64,000 nucleotides of DNA from Magnetospirillum sp. 64-120 (GCA_001898825.1 MKVK01000021.1:1-64000), one strand, 5' to 3'; counted from the stretch's first letter, positions 7,343-17,262 are shown. The notes: generated from the sequence alone by a model not told the origin. Numbers and translations are program-made.

Positions 7343-10024
7343 ATGAGCGAAGACGACAACCGTCCTTCACCCGAAGCCCTTCTCGCCGAAGCCGCGCGAG
7401 AAGGGCGCGGGCGTTTGAAGATCTTCCTGGGCGCCGCCCCCGGCGTCGGCAAGACCTATGCCATGCTGGAAACCGCCCACGAACGCCGCCGCGAAGGTGT
7501 TGACGTCGTGGTCGGGGTGGTGGAAACCCATGGCCGCAAGGAAACCGAAGCGCTGGTTGCCGGACTGACGGTCCAGCCTCGCCGCGAAGTCCACTACCGC
7601 GACCGTGTTTTTCAGGAAATGGATCTGGACGCCCTGCTGCTGTGCCGTCCCAAGATCGTCCTGGTGGACGAGTTCGCCCATAGCAACGTTCCCGGCTCGC
7701 GGCATGTGAAACGCTGGCAGGATGTCGAGGAACTGTTGGCGGCGGGCATCGACGTCTACACCACGCTGAACATCCAGCACATCGAAAGCCTGAACGACGT
7801 CGTCGAGCAGATTTCCGGCGTCAAGGTGCGCGAGACCGTGCCCGACAGCGTGTTCGCCACCGCCGACGAAATCGAACTGATCGACCTGCCGCCCGAGGAT
7901 CTGATCAAGCGCCTGCACGAGGGCAAGGTTTACGTGCCCGAGCAGGCGCGGCGCGCCACCCACCATTTCTTCTCGCCCGGCAACCTGACCGCGCTGCGCG
8001 AGATGGCGTTGCGTCAGGCCGCCGAGCGGGTCGACCGCCAGATGGTCGACTACATGCGGGCCCACGCCATCGCCGGACCATGGCCGGCGCGCGAGCGTGT
8101 GCTGGTCTGTATCGACGCGCGGGTGGACGCGCCGCGTCTGGTGCGGGTGGCCAAGCGGGCGGCGGAACGGCGTGGCGCCGCCTGGATCGCGGTCACCGTC
8201 GAAACCTCGGGCGCTTATTCCCTGACCGAGGCCGAGAAGGACCGCATCGACGAGGCCATGCGCCTGACGGCGTTGTTGGGCGGCGAAACGGTGACGCTTC
8301 AGGGCGACGACGTGGTGGCGGCCGTCCTGGCCTTCGCCCGCGAGCGCAACGCCACGCAGATCGTCGTCGGCCGCACCCGCCCCGGCCGGTGGAGCCTGGG
8401 CAAGTCGGTGACCGACCGGTTGATTGCGGAAACCGGCGACATCAACGTGCTGGTGGTCGGCGGGGCGGACAGCGGCCGGCCCAAGACGGTTGCCATATCC
8501 AAGCCCATGGTCTTGCGGGACTGGCTCAACTTCGCGTTCGCCGTCGCCGCCACCGCTGCCGCCACCGGCCTGGGCTTCGCCATCGATCGCATCGGACTGC
8601 CCATCGCCAACATTTCGGTGGCCTATTTGATGGGGGTGCTGCTGGTGGCGCTCAAAGGCGGTCTGCGACCGGCCATCCTGGCCTCGGTCGCCGGCTTCTT
8701 CGCCTTCAACTTCCTGTTCACCGAGCCGCGCTATACCTTCGCCATCACCGACACGCAGAACATTCTGACCGTGGTGTTCTTCCTGATCGCGGCGGTGGTG
8801 GTCAGCAACATGGCCGCCCGGCTGCGCGCTCAGATGCAGGCCACCAGGGAAAGCGCCCGGCGTACCGGCAACCTTTACGACTTCGGCCGCAAGATCACCG
8901 CCGCCGCCACCCTGGACGACGTGTTGTGGGCGGTGGTCCACCACGTCGCCACCACCATCCACGGCAAGTCGCTGGTGATGATGCCCGCCGACAACGGCTT
9001 GTCCATCGCCGCCGGCTACCCGCCCGAGGACGAGTTGGACGACAAGTCCACGGCCGCCGCCGAATGGGCCTGGGCGCACGGCAAGATCGCCGGACGGGGG
9101 TCGGCGACCCTGCCGGTGGCGCTGTGGCTGTTCATCCCCCTGAAGACAGGGCGCGGTCCGGTCGGCGTGCTCGGTGTCCAGATGACGGAGGACGCCGACA
9201 TGCCCGCGCCTGCGCAGATGCGCCTGCTGGAGACCTTGGCCGATCAGGCGGCCGTCGCCATCGAACGCACCCTTCTGGTGTCCGACATCGAGACGGCACG
9301 GGTCGCCACCGAACGCGAGCGCCTGCGTTCGGCCCTGTTGTCGTCGTTGTCCCATGATCTGCGCACCCCCCTGGTGTCGATCATGGGGGCGGCATCCAGC
9401 CTGATCAGCTACGACGAGGCGTTGGATTCCGATAACCGCCGCGAGCTTGCCCAGACCATCCAGGACGAGGCGGAGCGCCTGAACCGCTTCGTCCAGAACC
9501 TGCTCGACATGACCAAGCTGGGGGCGGGGGCGCTGAAGCCTCGGGTGGATTGGGCCGATCTTCACGACATCGCCGGGGCGGCGGTGGAGCGGGCCAAGCG
9601 ATTGGCCCGCGCCCACACCATCGTGGTCGAGATCGCCGACGACATGCCGCTGCTGTGCGTCGATGCCGTGCTGATGGAGCAGGTGTTCTTCAACCTGCTC
9701 GACAACGCTTGCAAGTACAGTCCACCGAAAACGGCGGTGAAGGTCTGGGCGATAAAGACCTCCAAGCACATCGCCATCGAAGTGGCCGACCAGGGGCCGG
9801 GCATACCGCCAGAGGATCGGGAACGGGTGTTCGACATGTTCTACCGGGTCAACCAGGCCGACAGCCAATCGGGGACCGGCCTGGGGCTGGCCATCTGCCG
9901 GGGCATCGTCGAGGCCCATGGCGGCACTATCCACGCCGAACCGGGCTTGCATGGCGCCGGCACCTGCGTTGTCATCCATCTGCCCTTGCCGCCCGAACCA
10001 GCCTTCCCCGAGAGCAATCCATGA
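7343..10024 (+). CDS. kdpD: KdpD, K+-sensing histidine kinase
   Basis: This 893-aa sensor kinase (894 aa in E. coli) controls kdp expression through KdpE. Domains in order are the KdpD N-terminal ATP-binding domain with GAAPGVGKT (about residue 30), a universal-stress-like domain (about 250-375), four closely spaced membrane spans (about 395-490), a GAF-like region, the dimerisation helix with the phosphorylated histidine in SLSHDLRTPL (about 671), and the ATPase domain with NLLDNACKYS and GTGLGL. Its TGA overlaps the kdpE ATG by four bases, so the two are translationally coupled. Confidence 0.97.
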   Translation: MSEDDNRPSPEALLAEAAREGRGRLKIFLGAAPGVGKTYAMLETAHERRREGVDVVVGVVETHGRKETEALVAGLTVQPRREVHYRDRVFQEMDLDALLLCRPKIVLVDEFAHSNVPGSRHVKRWQDVEELLAAGIDVYTTLNIQHIESLNDVVEQISGVKVRETVPDSVFATADEIELIDLPPEDLIKRLHEGKVYVPEQARRATHHFFSPGNLTALREMALRQAAERVDRQMVDYMRAHAIAGPWPARERVLVCIDARVDAPRLVRVAKRAAERRGAAWIAVTVETSGAYSLTEAEKDRIDEAMRLTALLGGETVTLQGDDVVAAVLAFARERNATQIVVGRTRPGRWSLGKSVTDRLIAETGDINVLVVGGADSGRPKTVAISKPMVLRDWLNFAFAVAATAAATGLGFAIDRIGLPIANISVAYLMGVLLVALKGGLRPAILASVAGFFAFNFLFTEPRYTFAITDTQNILTVVFFLIAAVVVSNMAARLRAQMQATRESARRTGNLYDFGRKITAAATLDDVLWAVVHHVATTIHGKSLVMMPADNGLSIAAGYPPEDELDDKSTAAAEWAWAHGKIAGRGSATLPVALWLFIPLKTGRGPVGVLGVQMTEDADMPAPAQMRLLETLADQAAVAIERTLLVSDIETARVATERERLRSALLSSLSHDLRTPLVSIMGAASSLISYDEALDSDNRRELAQTIQDEAERLNRFVQNLLDMTKLGAGALKPRVDWADLHDIAGAAVERAKRLARAHTIVVEIADDMPLLCVDAVLMEQVFFNLLDNACKYSPPKTAVKVWAIKTSKHIAIEVADQGPGIPPEDRERVFDMFYRVNQADSQSGTGLGLAICRGIVEAHGGTIHAEPGLHGAGTCVVIHLPLPPEPAFPESNP

Positions 10025-10773
10025 CCGCCCGCATCCTGGTCGTCGACGACGAGTCGCAAATCCGCAAGTTCCTGCGCATCTCGCTGGGGGCGAACGGTTA
10101 TGACGTGCTGGAGGCGGAAACCGGCGCCGCCGGGATCGAGGCGGCGCGCACACAAGCGCCCGACCTGTTGGTGCTTGACCTTGGTCTGCCCGACATGGAC
10201 GGCCAAGAGGTCATCAGCGCGGTGCGTGAATTCTCGGCCATGCCGATCATCATCTTGTCGGTCCGCACCGACGAATTCGACAAGGTGGAGGCGCTGGACC
10301 GCGGCGCCAACGACTACGTGGTCAAGCCGTTCGGCATTGCCGAACTGATGGCGCGGGTGCGCGCCGTGCTGCGGTCACGGACACCCCAAGAGGCCGAGGA
10401 CGTGCTGGTCGTCGGGTCGGTGACCATCGATCTGGGGCGGCGCATCGTCACCAAGGGCGGCGCCGAAGTCCACCTGTCCAAGAAGGAGTGGGAGCTGTTG
10501 GCCTTCATGGCGCGGCGTCCCGACCATGTGCTGACCCACCGGCAAATCCTCAAGGAAGTGTGGGGGCCGGCTCACATCGAGGACACTGCGTATCTGCGGG
10601 TCTACATCAACCAGCTGCGGCAGAAGCTGGAGGATGCGCCAGGACAGCCGAGGATCGTCGTCACCGATCCGGGGGTGGGCTATCGGCTGCGGCGCGACGC
10701 GCAATTCGCCGACGCGCAGCACAACCCGGCCGTTTCGTCCCAGTTCCTTTATCCCCGGGACGGTGGCGACTGA
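10021..10773 (+). CDS. kdpE: KdpE, OmpR-family response regulator
   Basis: The 250-aa protein has a receiver domain with acidic residues at D9/D10, the phosphorylated aspartate at about D53 (VLDLGLPDMDG) and the switch Lys in VVKPFG. A winged-helix DNA-binding domain follows (about 130-230). It activates the kdp operon, probably at the inverted repeat near 2275-2335. The reading frame starts in the last four bases of kdpD. A leftward transporter gene ends at the very next base, with no terminator visible between the convergent genes. Confidence 0.96.
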   Translation: MTARILVVDDESQIRKFLRISLGANGYDVLEAETGAAGIEAARTQAPDLLVLDLGLPDMDGQEVISAVREFSAMPIIILSVRTDEFDKVEALDRGANDYVVKPFGIAELMARVRAVLRSRTPQEAEDVLVVGSVTIDLGRRIVTKGGAEVHLSKKEWELLAFMARRPDHVLTHRQILKEVWGPAHIEDTAYLRVYINQLRQKLEDAPGQPRIVVTDPGVGYRLRRDAQFADAQHNPAVSSQFLYPRDGGD

Positions 10774-11985
10774 TCATCGGGCGCCGTGCAGGTGGGACGC
10801 GCGGCTTAGCATCCACACGAACCCCACCGCCACCAGGGCGGCTTCGCCCCCCAAGGTGGGGCCAAGTCCGATCCAGGTGGCCAGGGTGCCGGCGGCCAGA
10901 CCGCCCAAGGCGTCCATGCCGAAGCGGAAGCCGGTGAAATAGGAAATCACCCGGCCACGGATATGGTCGGGGCTGATGGATTGCAGCACGGCGTTGGTGG
11001 ACACGTTCACCGAGGTGATGCCCATGCCGATCAGGAACGAGGCGCCCAAGGCCAGCCAGAACAGGTCGGTCCAGGCCAGGATCGCCAGGTTCAGTCCGGC
11101 CGAGGCCCAGCCAAAGACGATCAGACGGACCAGATGGGGGATTTCCTTGCGCGACGCCACCAGGAAGGTGCCGAGCAGGGCGCCGCCGCCGGTGGCGCCC
11201 AAAAGCCAGCCCAGGGTCTGGGCGTCGCCGCCGAACGTGTCTTTGGCCACCGCCGGCATCAGCACCATGAAGGACGACCCGGTGACGTTCAGACCGGCGA
11301 TCCCGGTCAGAAGCACCCGGATCGGTGGGCTGGACAGGGCGAAGCGCACCCCTTCGGCCAGGGTTTGGCGCAGATTGGCCTGTCCCCCCAGTCCCGGTTG
11401 CGGCGGCAGGAAATAAACGGCGACGGCCACCCCCAGGAAGGACGCGCCGTTCAGGGCGAAGCACAAAGCCTCGGATGTGGCCGACAGGATCAGCCCGGCC
11501 AAGGGCGGGCCGACGAAACGGGCGGAGTTGAACAAAGAGGCGTTCAGCGCCACCGCGTTGCGCAGCAAAGCCCGGTCGTCCACCAGCCCGCCCAGCATGG
11601 ATTGGCGCAAGGGGACGTCCATGGAATTGACCAGACCGAACAGGCCGGCCAGCACGATCAGATGCCAGGTCTGGATGACATCCAGGGCGGTGACGGCGGC
11701 CAGGATCAGCGCCTGGGCGATCATCAGCGCCTGGACGCCCAGGAACATGCGGCGCTTGTCGAAACGGTCGATGAAGGCGCCGGCCAGGGGCGAGATCACC
11801 AATTGCGGCGCCTGGGCCAGAAAGGCGGTCAGCCCCAAAAGTGCCGCCGATCCGGTCAGTCGATAGACCAGCCAGCTCATGGCCACGGTCTGCACCCAGG
11901 TGCCCAGGATGGAAATGGCCTGCCCGACGAAGTAGCGCCGATAACGGGGCGCTTCCAGCGCCTTGAACAAAGCGGGCAGGGCCAT
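10774..11985 (-). CDS. Major facilitator transporter (MFS_3 / EntS-like)
   Basis: The 403-aa protein has about twelve hydrophobic spans. Its start, APRYRRYFVGQAISILGTWV, is typical of the MFS_3 (DUF894, enterobactin-exporter-like) family. It is the last gene of the leftward homoprotocatechuate cluster, only three bases after hpaI, so it is probably co-transcribed. That suggests export or import of a pathway compound or an aromatic acid, but the family is broad and the substrate cannot be read from sequence. Confidence 0.85.
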   Translation of the reverse strand: MALPALFKALEAPRYRRYFVGQAISILGTWVQTVAMSWLVYRLTGSAALLGLTAFLAQAPQLVISPLAGAFIDRFDKRRMFLGVQALMIAQALILAAVTALDVIQTWHLIVLAGLFGLVNSMDVPLRQSMLGGLVDDRALLRNAVALNASLFNSARFVGPPLAGLILSATSEALCFALNGASFLGVAVAVYFLPPQPGLGGQANLRQTLAEGVRFALSSPPIRVLLTGIAGLNVTGSSFMVLMPAVAKDTFGGDAQTLGWLLGATGGGALLGTFLVASRKEIPHLVRLIVFGWASAGLNLAILAWTDLFWLALGASFLIGMGITSVNVSTNAVLQSISPDHIRGRVISYFTGFRFGMDALGGLAAGTLATWIGLGPTLGGEAALVAVGFVWMLSRASHLHGAR

Positions 11986-11988
11986 GGA

Positions 11989-12792
11989 TCAGTAGCCGGC
12001 GGGGTCGGATCGGGCCGGCGCCGACACGTCCTTGAAGGTGGCGGCCAGGGCCGACGCGCCCTTGGCCAGGATCGAGGTGTCGATGCCCACCGCGACAAAG
12101 CTGGCCCCGGCGGCCAGATAAGACCGCGCCAGCTTTTCGTCCACCGCCAGGATGCCGCTGGGCACGCCCAGGGTCTTCAGGGTGGCCAGGGCCTGGGCGA
12201 TGGCGTCTTGGACTTCCGGGTGCGACGGTTTACCCAGATGCCCCAGGGCGGCGGCCAAATCGGATGGGCCGATGAAGATGCCGTCGACGCCCGGCGTGGT
12301 GGCGATGGCTTCCAGGTTGTCCAGACCGCGCCGGCTTTCGATCTGCAACAGCAGGCACAATTCGTCCGAGGCCTTGGCCAGATAATCATCCACCCGACCC
12401 CAGCGCGACGCCCGGGCCAGGGCGGCGCCGACGCCGCGCACGCCGCGTGGCGGGTAATGCATGGCGGCCACCATCTCGGCCGCCTGGGGGGCGGTTTCGA
12501 TCATGGGGACCAGCAAGGTCTGGGCGCCCACGTCCAGCAATTGCTTGATCAGCACCGTGTCGCCCACTGGCGGGCGCACCACCGGGTGGCTGGGATAGGC
12601 GGCCACCGCCTGCAACTGCGACAGGATCAGCGGCAGGTCGTTGGGGGCGTGTTCCCCGTCGATCAGCAGCCAGTCGAAGCCAGCGCCGGCACAGATTTCG
12701 GCGCTGTAGGCGTTGGTCAGGCCCACCCACAGACCGATCTGCGGGCGTTGTTGCAACAAAAGCTGCTTGAAGCTGTTCACCGGCATACGCAT
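11989..12792 (-). CDS. hpaI: HpaI, 4-hydroxy-2-oxoheptanedioate aldolase
   Basis: The 267-aa class II aldolase of the HpcH/HpaI family cleaves 4-hydroxy-2-oxoheptanedioate to pyruvate and succinate semialdehyde, the last step of homoprotocatechuate meta-cleavage. Family marks include [16 protein letters not shown] with the catalytic His, [14 protein letters not shown] and [10 protein letters not shown] with the metal ligands. It follows hpaH by 12 bases. Two in-frame ATG codons (12792 and 12786) are possible starts. The succinate semialdehyde would be oxidised by the dehydrogenase encoded at 22092-23549. Confidence 0.95.
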   Translation of the reverse strand: MRMPVNSFKQLLLQQRPQIGLWVGLTNAYSAEICAGAGFDWLLIDGEHAPNDLPLILSQLQAVAAYPSHPVVRPPVGDTVLIKQLLDVGAQTLLVPMIETAPQAAEMVAAMHYPPRGVRGVGAALARASRWGRVDDYLAKASDELCLLLQIESRRGLDNLEAIATTPGVDGIFIGPSDLAAALGHLGKPSHPEVQDAIAQALATLKTLGVPSGILAVDEKLARSYLAAGASFVAVGIDTSILAKGASALAATFKDVSAPARSDPAGY

Positions 12793-12804
12793 GGGGGGAA
12801 ATCC

Positions 12805-13611
12805 TTAGACAAAGCGACAGGCAATCGCGCCCAACGGGCCGTAATCCACGTGGAAGGTGTCGCCGGCGCGGGCCGGGACAGGGCGGGTGAACGAGCCGGC
12901 CAGGATGATCTGGCCGGGTTCCAGGGCGATGCCGTGGGGGGCGAAGCGCTTGGCCAGCCAGCAGATGCCGTGGGCCGGATGGTTCATCACGCCTGCGGCC
13001 AAGCCGGTTTCCTCGATCACCGCGTTGCGATACATGATGGCGCCGACCCAGCGCAAGTCCACATCCATGGGCCTGACCGGCCGGCCGCCCATGACGATGC
13101 CGGCATTGGCGGCGTTGTCGGCGATGGTGTCGAACACCTTGCGCGGGCGCTTGGTTTCCGGATCGACGCGGTGGCAGCGGGCGTCGATGATTTCGAGCGC
13201 CGGGATGACGTAGTCGGTGGCCGACAGCACGTCCATGACGGTCAGGTTCTCGCCTTCCAGGCGGTTCTTCAGGATGAAGGCCAGCTCGACCTCGACCATG
13301 GGGACGATGAAGCGCGAGGCGGGGATGTCGCCGCCTTCGGGAAAGGCCATGTCGTCCAGCAGCGTGCCGAAATCCGGTTCGTCGATCTGCGACGATTGCT
13401 GCATGGCCCGCGACGTCAGGCCGATCTTGTGGCCGATGACCTTGCGGCCTTCGTCGATCTTCATCTGCACCCAGGTTTTTTGCACCGCATAGCCGTCGGC
13501 GATGGTCATGTCGGGATGGGCCAGGGAAATCTGGCCGCACTGGCTGCGGTCTTTTTCCGCCTGATGCAGACGAAGGGCGGCGGCTTGATAATCGGCGGGG
13601 GTCATGGGCAT
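12805..13611 (-). CDS. hpaH: HpaH, 2-oxohept-4-ene-1,7-dioate hydratase
   Basis: The 268-aa enzyme of the 2-keto-4-pentenoate hydratase family adds water to 2-oxohept-4-ene-1,7-dioate, giving the substrate of HpaI. Conserved stretches are [32 protein letters not shown] and [11 protein letters not shown], which supply Mg2+ ligands in this family. It lies three bases after hpaF and before hpaI, the expected pathway order. Confidence 0.95.
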   Translation of the reverse strand: MPMTPADYQAAALRLHQAEKDRSQCGQISLAHPDMTIADGYAVQKTWVQMKIDEGRKVIGHKIGLTSRAMQQSSQIDEPDFGTLLDDMAFPEGGDIPASRFIVPMVEVELAFILKNRLEGENLTVMDVLSATDYVIPALEIIDARCHRVDPETKRPRKVFDTIADNAANAGIVMGGRPVRPMDVDLRWVGAIMYRNAVIEETGLAAGVMNHPAHGICWLAKRFAPHGIALEPGQIILAGSFTRPVPARAGDTFHVDYGPLGAIACRFV

Positions 13612-13614
13612 GGC

Positions 13615-14004
13615 TCAGGCCTTCTTGAAGCGGGCGTGGACGTTGTTCTGCTTATAGGTTCCGCCTTCGTCGAATTCGTACAATTCCATGGAAAGCGCGA
13701 AGTAGCCCGAGGCGAAAAGCGGGGCGAAATGGTCTTTCATCATGTCGAACAACTCGGTGCAGGCCTTGCGCTTCTCGTCCTCGGTGCGGCCGGCGCCGAT
13801 TTTGAAGGTGCAGTGGACGAAGGCGTAGTCTTCCTGGTCGTCGGCCATGACGTAATCATGCAATTCGATGGCGCGCGCCCGGATGCCGCCGATGGGGAAC
13901 ACCCCCCCCTGGTCGATCAGCACCTGGTTGACCTTGCGCAACATGGCCTTGATGTCGGTGCGGTCTTTGATGTTGTCGGTGTATTCGGCGATGAAATGCG
14001 GCAT
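13615..14004 (-). CDS. hpaF: HpaF, 5-carboxymethyl-2-hydroxymuconate delta-isomerase
   Basis: The 129-aa protein is a small tautomerase-fold isomerase of the CHMI family. It starts MPHFIAEY, giving the N-terminal proline used as catalytic base after Met removal. It isomerises 5-carboxymethyl-2-hydroxymuconate to its oxo form. A good intrinsic terminator lies just upstream (14021-14059), between hpaD and this gene, so hpaF-hpaH-hpaI may be expressed at a lower level or need read-through. Confidence 0.93.
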   Translation of the reverse strand: MPHFIAEYTDNIKDRTDIKAMLRKVNQVLIDQGGVFPIGGIRARAIELHDYVMADDQEDYAFVHCTFKIGAGRTEDEKRKACTELFDMMKDHFAPLFASGYFALSMELYEFDEGGTYKQNNVHARFKKA

Positions 14005-14020
14005 GGCGGATCCGTTCGGG

Positions 14021-14059
14021 AAAAATGGGCCGGCGGCAGAGGGACATCCCCGCCGGCCC
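14021..14059 (-). terminator. Intrinsic terminator between hpaD and hpaF (leftward)
   Basis: A 10-bp GC stem (GGGCCGGCGG at 14027-14036 with CCGCCGGCCC at 14050-14059) is followed on the leftward strand by A and five T (14026-14021). It sits 17 bases after the hpaD stop and 17 bases before the hpaF start, inside what otherwise looks like one operon. It could lower expression of the distal genes. Confidence 0.7.
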
Positions 14060-14076
14060 GTCAGTTTGGCCGAGGG

Positions 14077-14940
14077 TCAGGCGGCGACGGGGAAGACGGC
14101 GTTCACCTGTCCGGTCCCGGCGGCTTCGAAGTATTCGGTGACGATCTCGACGCCCGAATCGTACTTGTCCCAGCCCAGCGCGCCCAACAGCATGGTGGTG
14201 TCATGCATCAGGCCTTCGCCGTGGCAGGTCTTGGCGTAAAGCGGCAGCATCTCGGTGAATTCCTTGAAGCGGCCCTGCTTCCACAGATCCAGAACCCGCA
14301 GGTCCACCTGCTTGTAGAACTCGTTCGAGATGGTGAAGAAGTGCTCCATGGTCTTCAGCGTCGCGTTGGGATGGATGGCGTGCGACAGCGAACCGGACGC
14401 GATGATGGCGAAGTTGCCGGGCATGCGGGCGATGGCTTCGCGGATGGCTTCGCCCACCTTGCGGGTTTCCTGATAATCGTGGACGGTGCACAGGCAGGCG
14501 ATGGACACGATCTTGAAACCGTATTCCTTGGCGCCCATCAGCCACATGGGGACCAGGGTGCCGTATTCCAGCTTCAGGCTGTCCAGGTGGTGGGACCGGG
14601 TGTTCACGCCCTTTTCCTCGGTGGCGATCTTGGCGATCAGATCGGCCATTTCCGGGTTGCCGGTGTGTTCATAGGGGAAGTCGGACAAAAGGTGCGGGAA
14701 CTCGTTCGAGGTGAAGGTGCCCTTGAAGTTGCTGCCGCCGTTGATGTGATAGGCGTTGTTCACCAGCCAGTGCGAATCCAGCACGATGACGGTGTCGACG
14801 CCCAGTTCCTTCATGCGCTTGCCCATGGCGCGGTGGCCGTCGACGGCGGCCTGACGGCAGCCCTTGAAGGGGCCTTCCTGTTCGGACAGGTACATGGTGG
14901 GGACGTGCGCGACCTTGGCGGCAAAAACCAGCTTGCCCAT
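14077..14940 (-). CDS. hpaD: HpaD, homoprotocatechuate 2,3-dioxygenase (LigB type)
   Basis: The 287-aa extradiol dioxygenase opens the ring of 3,4-dihydroxyphenylacetate. It belongs to the LigB/class III family (MGKLVFAAKVAHVPTMYLSE, SHWLVNN, SGSLSHAIHP), with the conserved histidines that bind Fe(II). Length matches E. coli HpaD (about 283 aa). The chosen ATG has a purine-rich ribosome binding site (AGGAGAG). Upstream, 15000-15030 forms a 10-bp GC hairpin without a T-run. Confidence 0.95.
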   Translation of the reverse strand: MGKLVFAAKVAHVPTMYLSEQEGPFKGCRQAAVDGHRAMGKRMKELGVDTVIVLDSHWLVNNAYHINGGSNFKGTFTSNEFPHLLSDFPYEHTGNPEMADLIAKIATEEKGVNTRSHHLDSLKLEYGTLVPMWLMGAKEYGFKIVSIACLCTVHDYQETRKVGEAIREAIARMPGNFAIIASGSLSHAIHPNATLKTMEHFFTISNEFYKQVDLRVLDLWKQGRFKEFTEMLPLYAKTCHGEGLMHDTTMLLGALGWDKYDSGVEIVTEYFEAAGTGQVNAVFPVAA

Positions 14941-15035
14941 GAGACTCTCCTCTCCTGATACGATCAGATGATTTATTGACGGAACTGACCTTGTGATTGC
15001 GGCCGGGCGGCGGTGGTCGGCGCCCGGCCGTCTGC

Positions 15036-16493
15036 TCACACGCCCCAGCGGGGGATGTGATGGCTGCCCTTGGAAACGCAGACGTTTTTGACTTCCAAGA
15101 AGGCTTCGTACGAGTAATGGCCACCCTCGCGGCCAGTGCCCGAGCCCTTGATGCCGCCAAACGGCTGGCGCAGGTCGCGGACGTTCTGCGAGTTGACGAA
15201 AACCAGGCCTGCTTCGATGCCTTCGGCCATTCGGATGGCGCGTGCGCCGTTTTCGGTCCACACATAGGATGCCAGGCCATAGGTGGTGTCGTTGGCGATC
15301 TTCAGCGCCTCGGCTTCGTCCTTGAAGCGGATGACGCAGGCCACGGGGCCGAAAATTTCGTCCTGGGCGACGCGCCAGGAATTGTCCACGTCGGCCAGAA
15401 CCGTGGGACGCACGAAGTTGCCGTTCTTCAGGTGGTCGGGCAGCCCTTCCGGGGTGCCCAGGCCCCCGGCGACGACGCGCGCCCCTTCCTTGATGCCCAG
15501 CTCGATATAGCCGGTGACCTTTTTCCAATGATCGCGGGTGATCATCGGCCCCACATTGGTGGCTTCGTCCAAGGGGTCGCCCACCACCACCTTCTTGGTG
15601 CGTTCGGCCAAGGCGGCGACGAATTTGTCGTAGACGCCGTCTTGCACCAAGATGCGGGTGCCGTTGGTGCAGCTTTCGCCGTTGTTGCCGTAGACCGACA
15701 GGATGGCGCCGTCCAGGGCGCGGTCCAGGTTGGCGTCGTCGAAGATGATGTTGGGGGACTTGCCGCCCAGTTCCATCGAATACTTCTTCAGGCCGCCGGC
15801 CTGGATGATGCGGTTGCCGGTGGCCGTCGATCCGGTGAAGGACACGCCGCGCACGTCAGGATGCTTGACCAGGGCCTCGCCCACCTCGGCGCCATAGCCG
15901 TGGACGATGTTGAAGACGCCGGCCGGGATGCCGGCTTCCATGATCAGCTGGCCCAGACGGTCGGCGGACAGCGGCGACAGCTCGCTCATCTTCAAGACAG
16001 CGGTGTTGCCGAAGGCCAGGCACGGCGCCGTCTTCCAGGTCGCCGTCATGAAAGGCACGTTCCACGGCGAGATCAGCCCGACCACACCCACCGGCTGATA
16101 GATGGTGTAGTTCAGGTGGTCCGGGGTCGGATAGGTTTCGCCGTCCACATGCTGGCAGATGTCGGCGAAGAAATAGAAATTGTCCGCCGCACGCGGCACC
16201 AGCATCTTCTTGGTGCGCCAATAGGACTGGCCGGTATCCATGCTTTCCAGCTTGGCGATCTCGTCCACGTGCTGGTTGATCAGGTCGCCGACCTTGCGCA
16301 GCAGGCGGGCGCGCTCCTTGGCCGGCAGGCCGGCCCATTTCGGGAAGGCTTCCTTGGCGGCGGCGACCGCCTGGGCCACTTCGTCGGCGCCACCGGCGGC
16401 GATCTGGCAGATGACCGAGTTGTCGGCCGGGTTCAGGTTGGGAATGGTCGCGGCGCTTTCCACATGGCGACCGTTGATCAGATGCTTGATCAT
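15036..16493 (-). CDS. hpaE: HpaE, 5-carboxymethyl-2-hydroxymuconate semialdehyde dehydrogenase
   Basis: This 485-aa NAD-dependent aldehyde dehydrogenase oxidises the ring-cleavage product of HpaD. Visible motifs are SPWNVPFM, FTGSTATGNRI (cofactor site), MELGGKSPNI (catalytic Glu), GESCTNGTRI (catalytic Cys) and FGPVACVI. Its position between hpaG2 and hpaD supports HpaE rather than a general aldehyde dehydrogenase. Confidence 0.94.
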   Translation of the reverse strand: MIKHLINGRHVESAATIPNLNPADNSVICQIAAGGADEVAQAVAAAKEAFPKWAGLPAKERARLLRKVGDLINQHVDEIAKLESMDTGQSYWRTKKMLVPRAADNFYFFADICQHVDGETYPTPDHLNYTIYQPVGVVGLISPWNVPFMTATWKTAPCLAFGNTAVLKMSELSPLSADRLGQLIMEAGIPAGVFNIVHGYGAEVGEALVKHPDVRGVSFTGSTATGNRIIQAGGLKKYSMELGGKSPNIIFDDANLDRALDGAILSVYGNNGESCTNGTRILVQDGVYDKFVAALAERTKKVVVGDPLDEATNVGPMITRDHWKKVTGYIELGIKEGARVVAGGLGTPEGLPDHLKNGNFVRPTVLADVDNSWRVAQDEIFGPVACVIRFKDEAEALKIANDTTYGLASYVWTENGARAIRMAEGIEAGLVFVNSQNVRDLRQPFGGIKGSGTGREGGHYSYEAFLEVKNVCVSKGSHHIPRWGV

Positions 16494-16500
16494 TTGGGGC

Positions 16501-17262
16501 TTAGCTCCGTTGGAAATAGGTTTGGTCGTCGACGATGGTGTTGACCAGACGGCCGACGCCCTGGACTTCGGTGACCACCTGGTCGCCGGCCTTGACGTCG
16601 ACGATGCCGTCCGGGGTGCCGGTCAGGATCACGTCGCCCGGCGACAGGGTCATGAAGGACGACAGGTATTCGATCAGCGCGGGCACGCCGAACACCATGT
16701 CCCGGGTGTTGCCGGCCTGGACCTGTTCGCCGTTGACGAAGGTGCGGATGTCCAGGTTCATGGGATCGGCCACGTCGGCGGCGTCCACCATCCATGGCCC
16801 CATCACCGTGCAGCCGTCGCGGTTCTTGGTGCGCAGGTTGGGGCGGTAATAGTTTTCCAGGTAATTGCGGATGGCGTAGTCGTTGGCCACCGAATAGCCG
16901 GCGACGAAGTCATAGGCGTCGGCGGCCGGCACGTTCTTGGCGGTGCGCCCGATGATCACCGCCAATTCGCATTCGTAATGCATGAACTGGGCGTCGGCGG
17001 GGCGACGGGTGACGGCGTTGTGACCCAAAAAGGTGCCCGGCCCCTTGATGAAGGCCAAGGGCTTTTCCGGGGCCTTGAACGCCAGTTCCTTGGCGTGGTC
17101 GGCGTAGTTGATGGCCAGGGCGAAGGTGGTCCGGGGCTGCACCGGCGGTAGCCACACCACCTTGTCCATGTCGGGGCTGCGGCCGTCGGCCAGGACCAGC
17201 CGATCGTCGATCACCGAGGCGTCGTGGATGGCGCCGTTATAGGCGATGCGGGCGCGCTTCAT
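16501..17262 (-). CDS. hpaG2: HpaG2, homoprotocatechuate pathway isomerase/decarboxylase, C-terminal-type subunit
   Basis: The 253-aa fumarylacetoacetate hydrolase-fold protein acts with HpaG1 to decarboxylate and isomerise 5-oxopent-3-ene-1,2,5-tricarboxylate. FAH-family marks are NYADHAKEL, KGPGTFLGH, YECELAVIIG (Mg2+ ligands), GYSVANDY and LTGTPDGI. In E. coli HpaG is one fused protein; here the halves are two genes overlapping by four bases. The ATG chosen at 17262 gives the standard FAH N-terminus, while the open frame extends further upstream inside hpaG1. Confidence 0.92.
   Translation of the reverse strand: MKRARIAYNGAIHDASVIDDRLVLADGRSPDMDKVVWLPPVQPRTTFALAINYADHAKELAFKAPEKPLAFIKGPGTFLGHNAVTRRPADAQFMHYECELAVIIGRTAKNVPAADAYDFVAGYSVANDYAIRNYLENYYRPNLRTKNRDGCTVMGPWMVDAADVADPMNLDIRTFVNGEQVQAGNTRDMVFGVPALIEYLSSFMTLSPGDVILTGTPDGIVDVKAGDQVVTEVQGVGRLVNTIVDDQTYFQRS

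Noticed and set aside
10963-14958. Very long rightward open frame (about 1330 codons) opposite the hpa genes
   Set aside because: It is antisense to well-supported genes, with low-complexity Gly/His/Gln-rich sequence typical of GC-rich shadow frames and no family match.
15000-15030. 10-bp GC hairpin between hpaE and hpaD
   Set aside because: No T-run on the transcribed strand, so it was not called a terminator; it may affect mRNA stability only.
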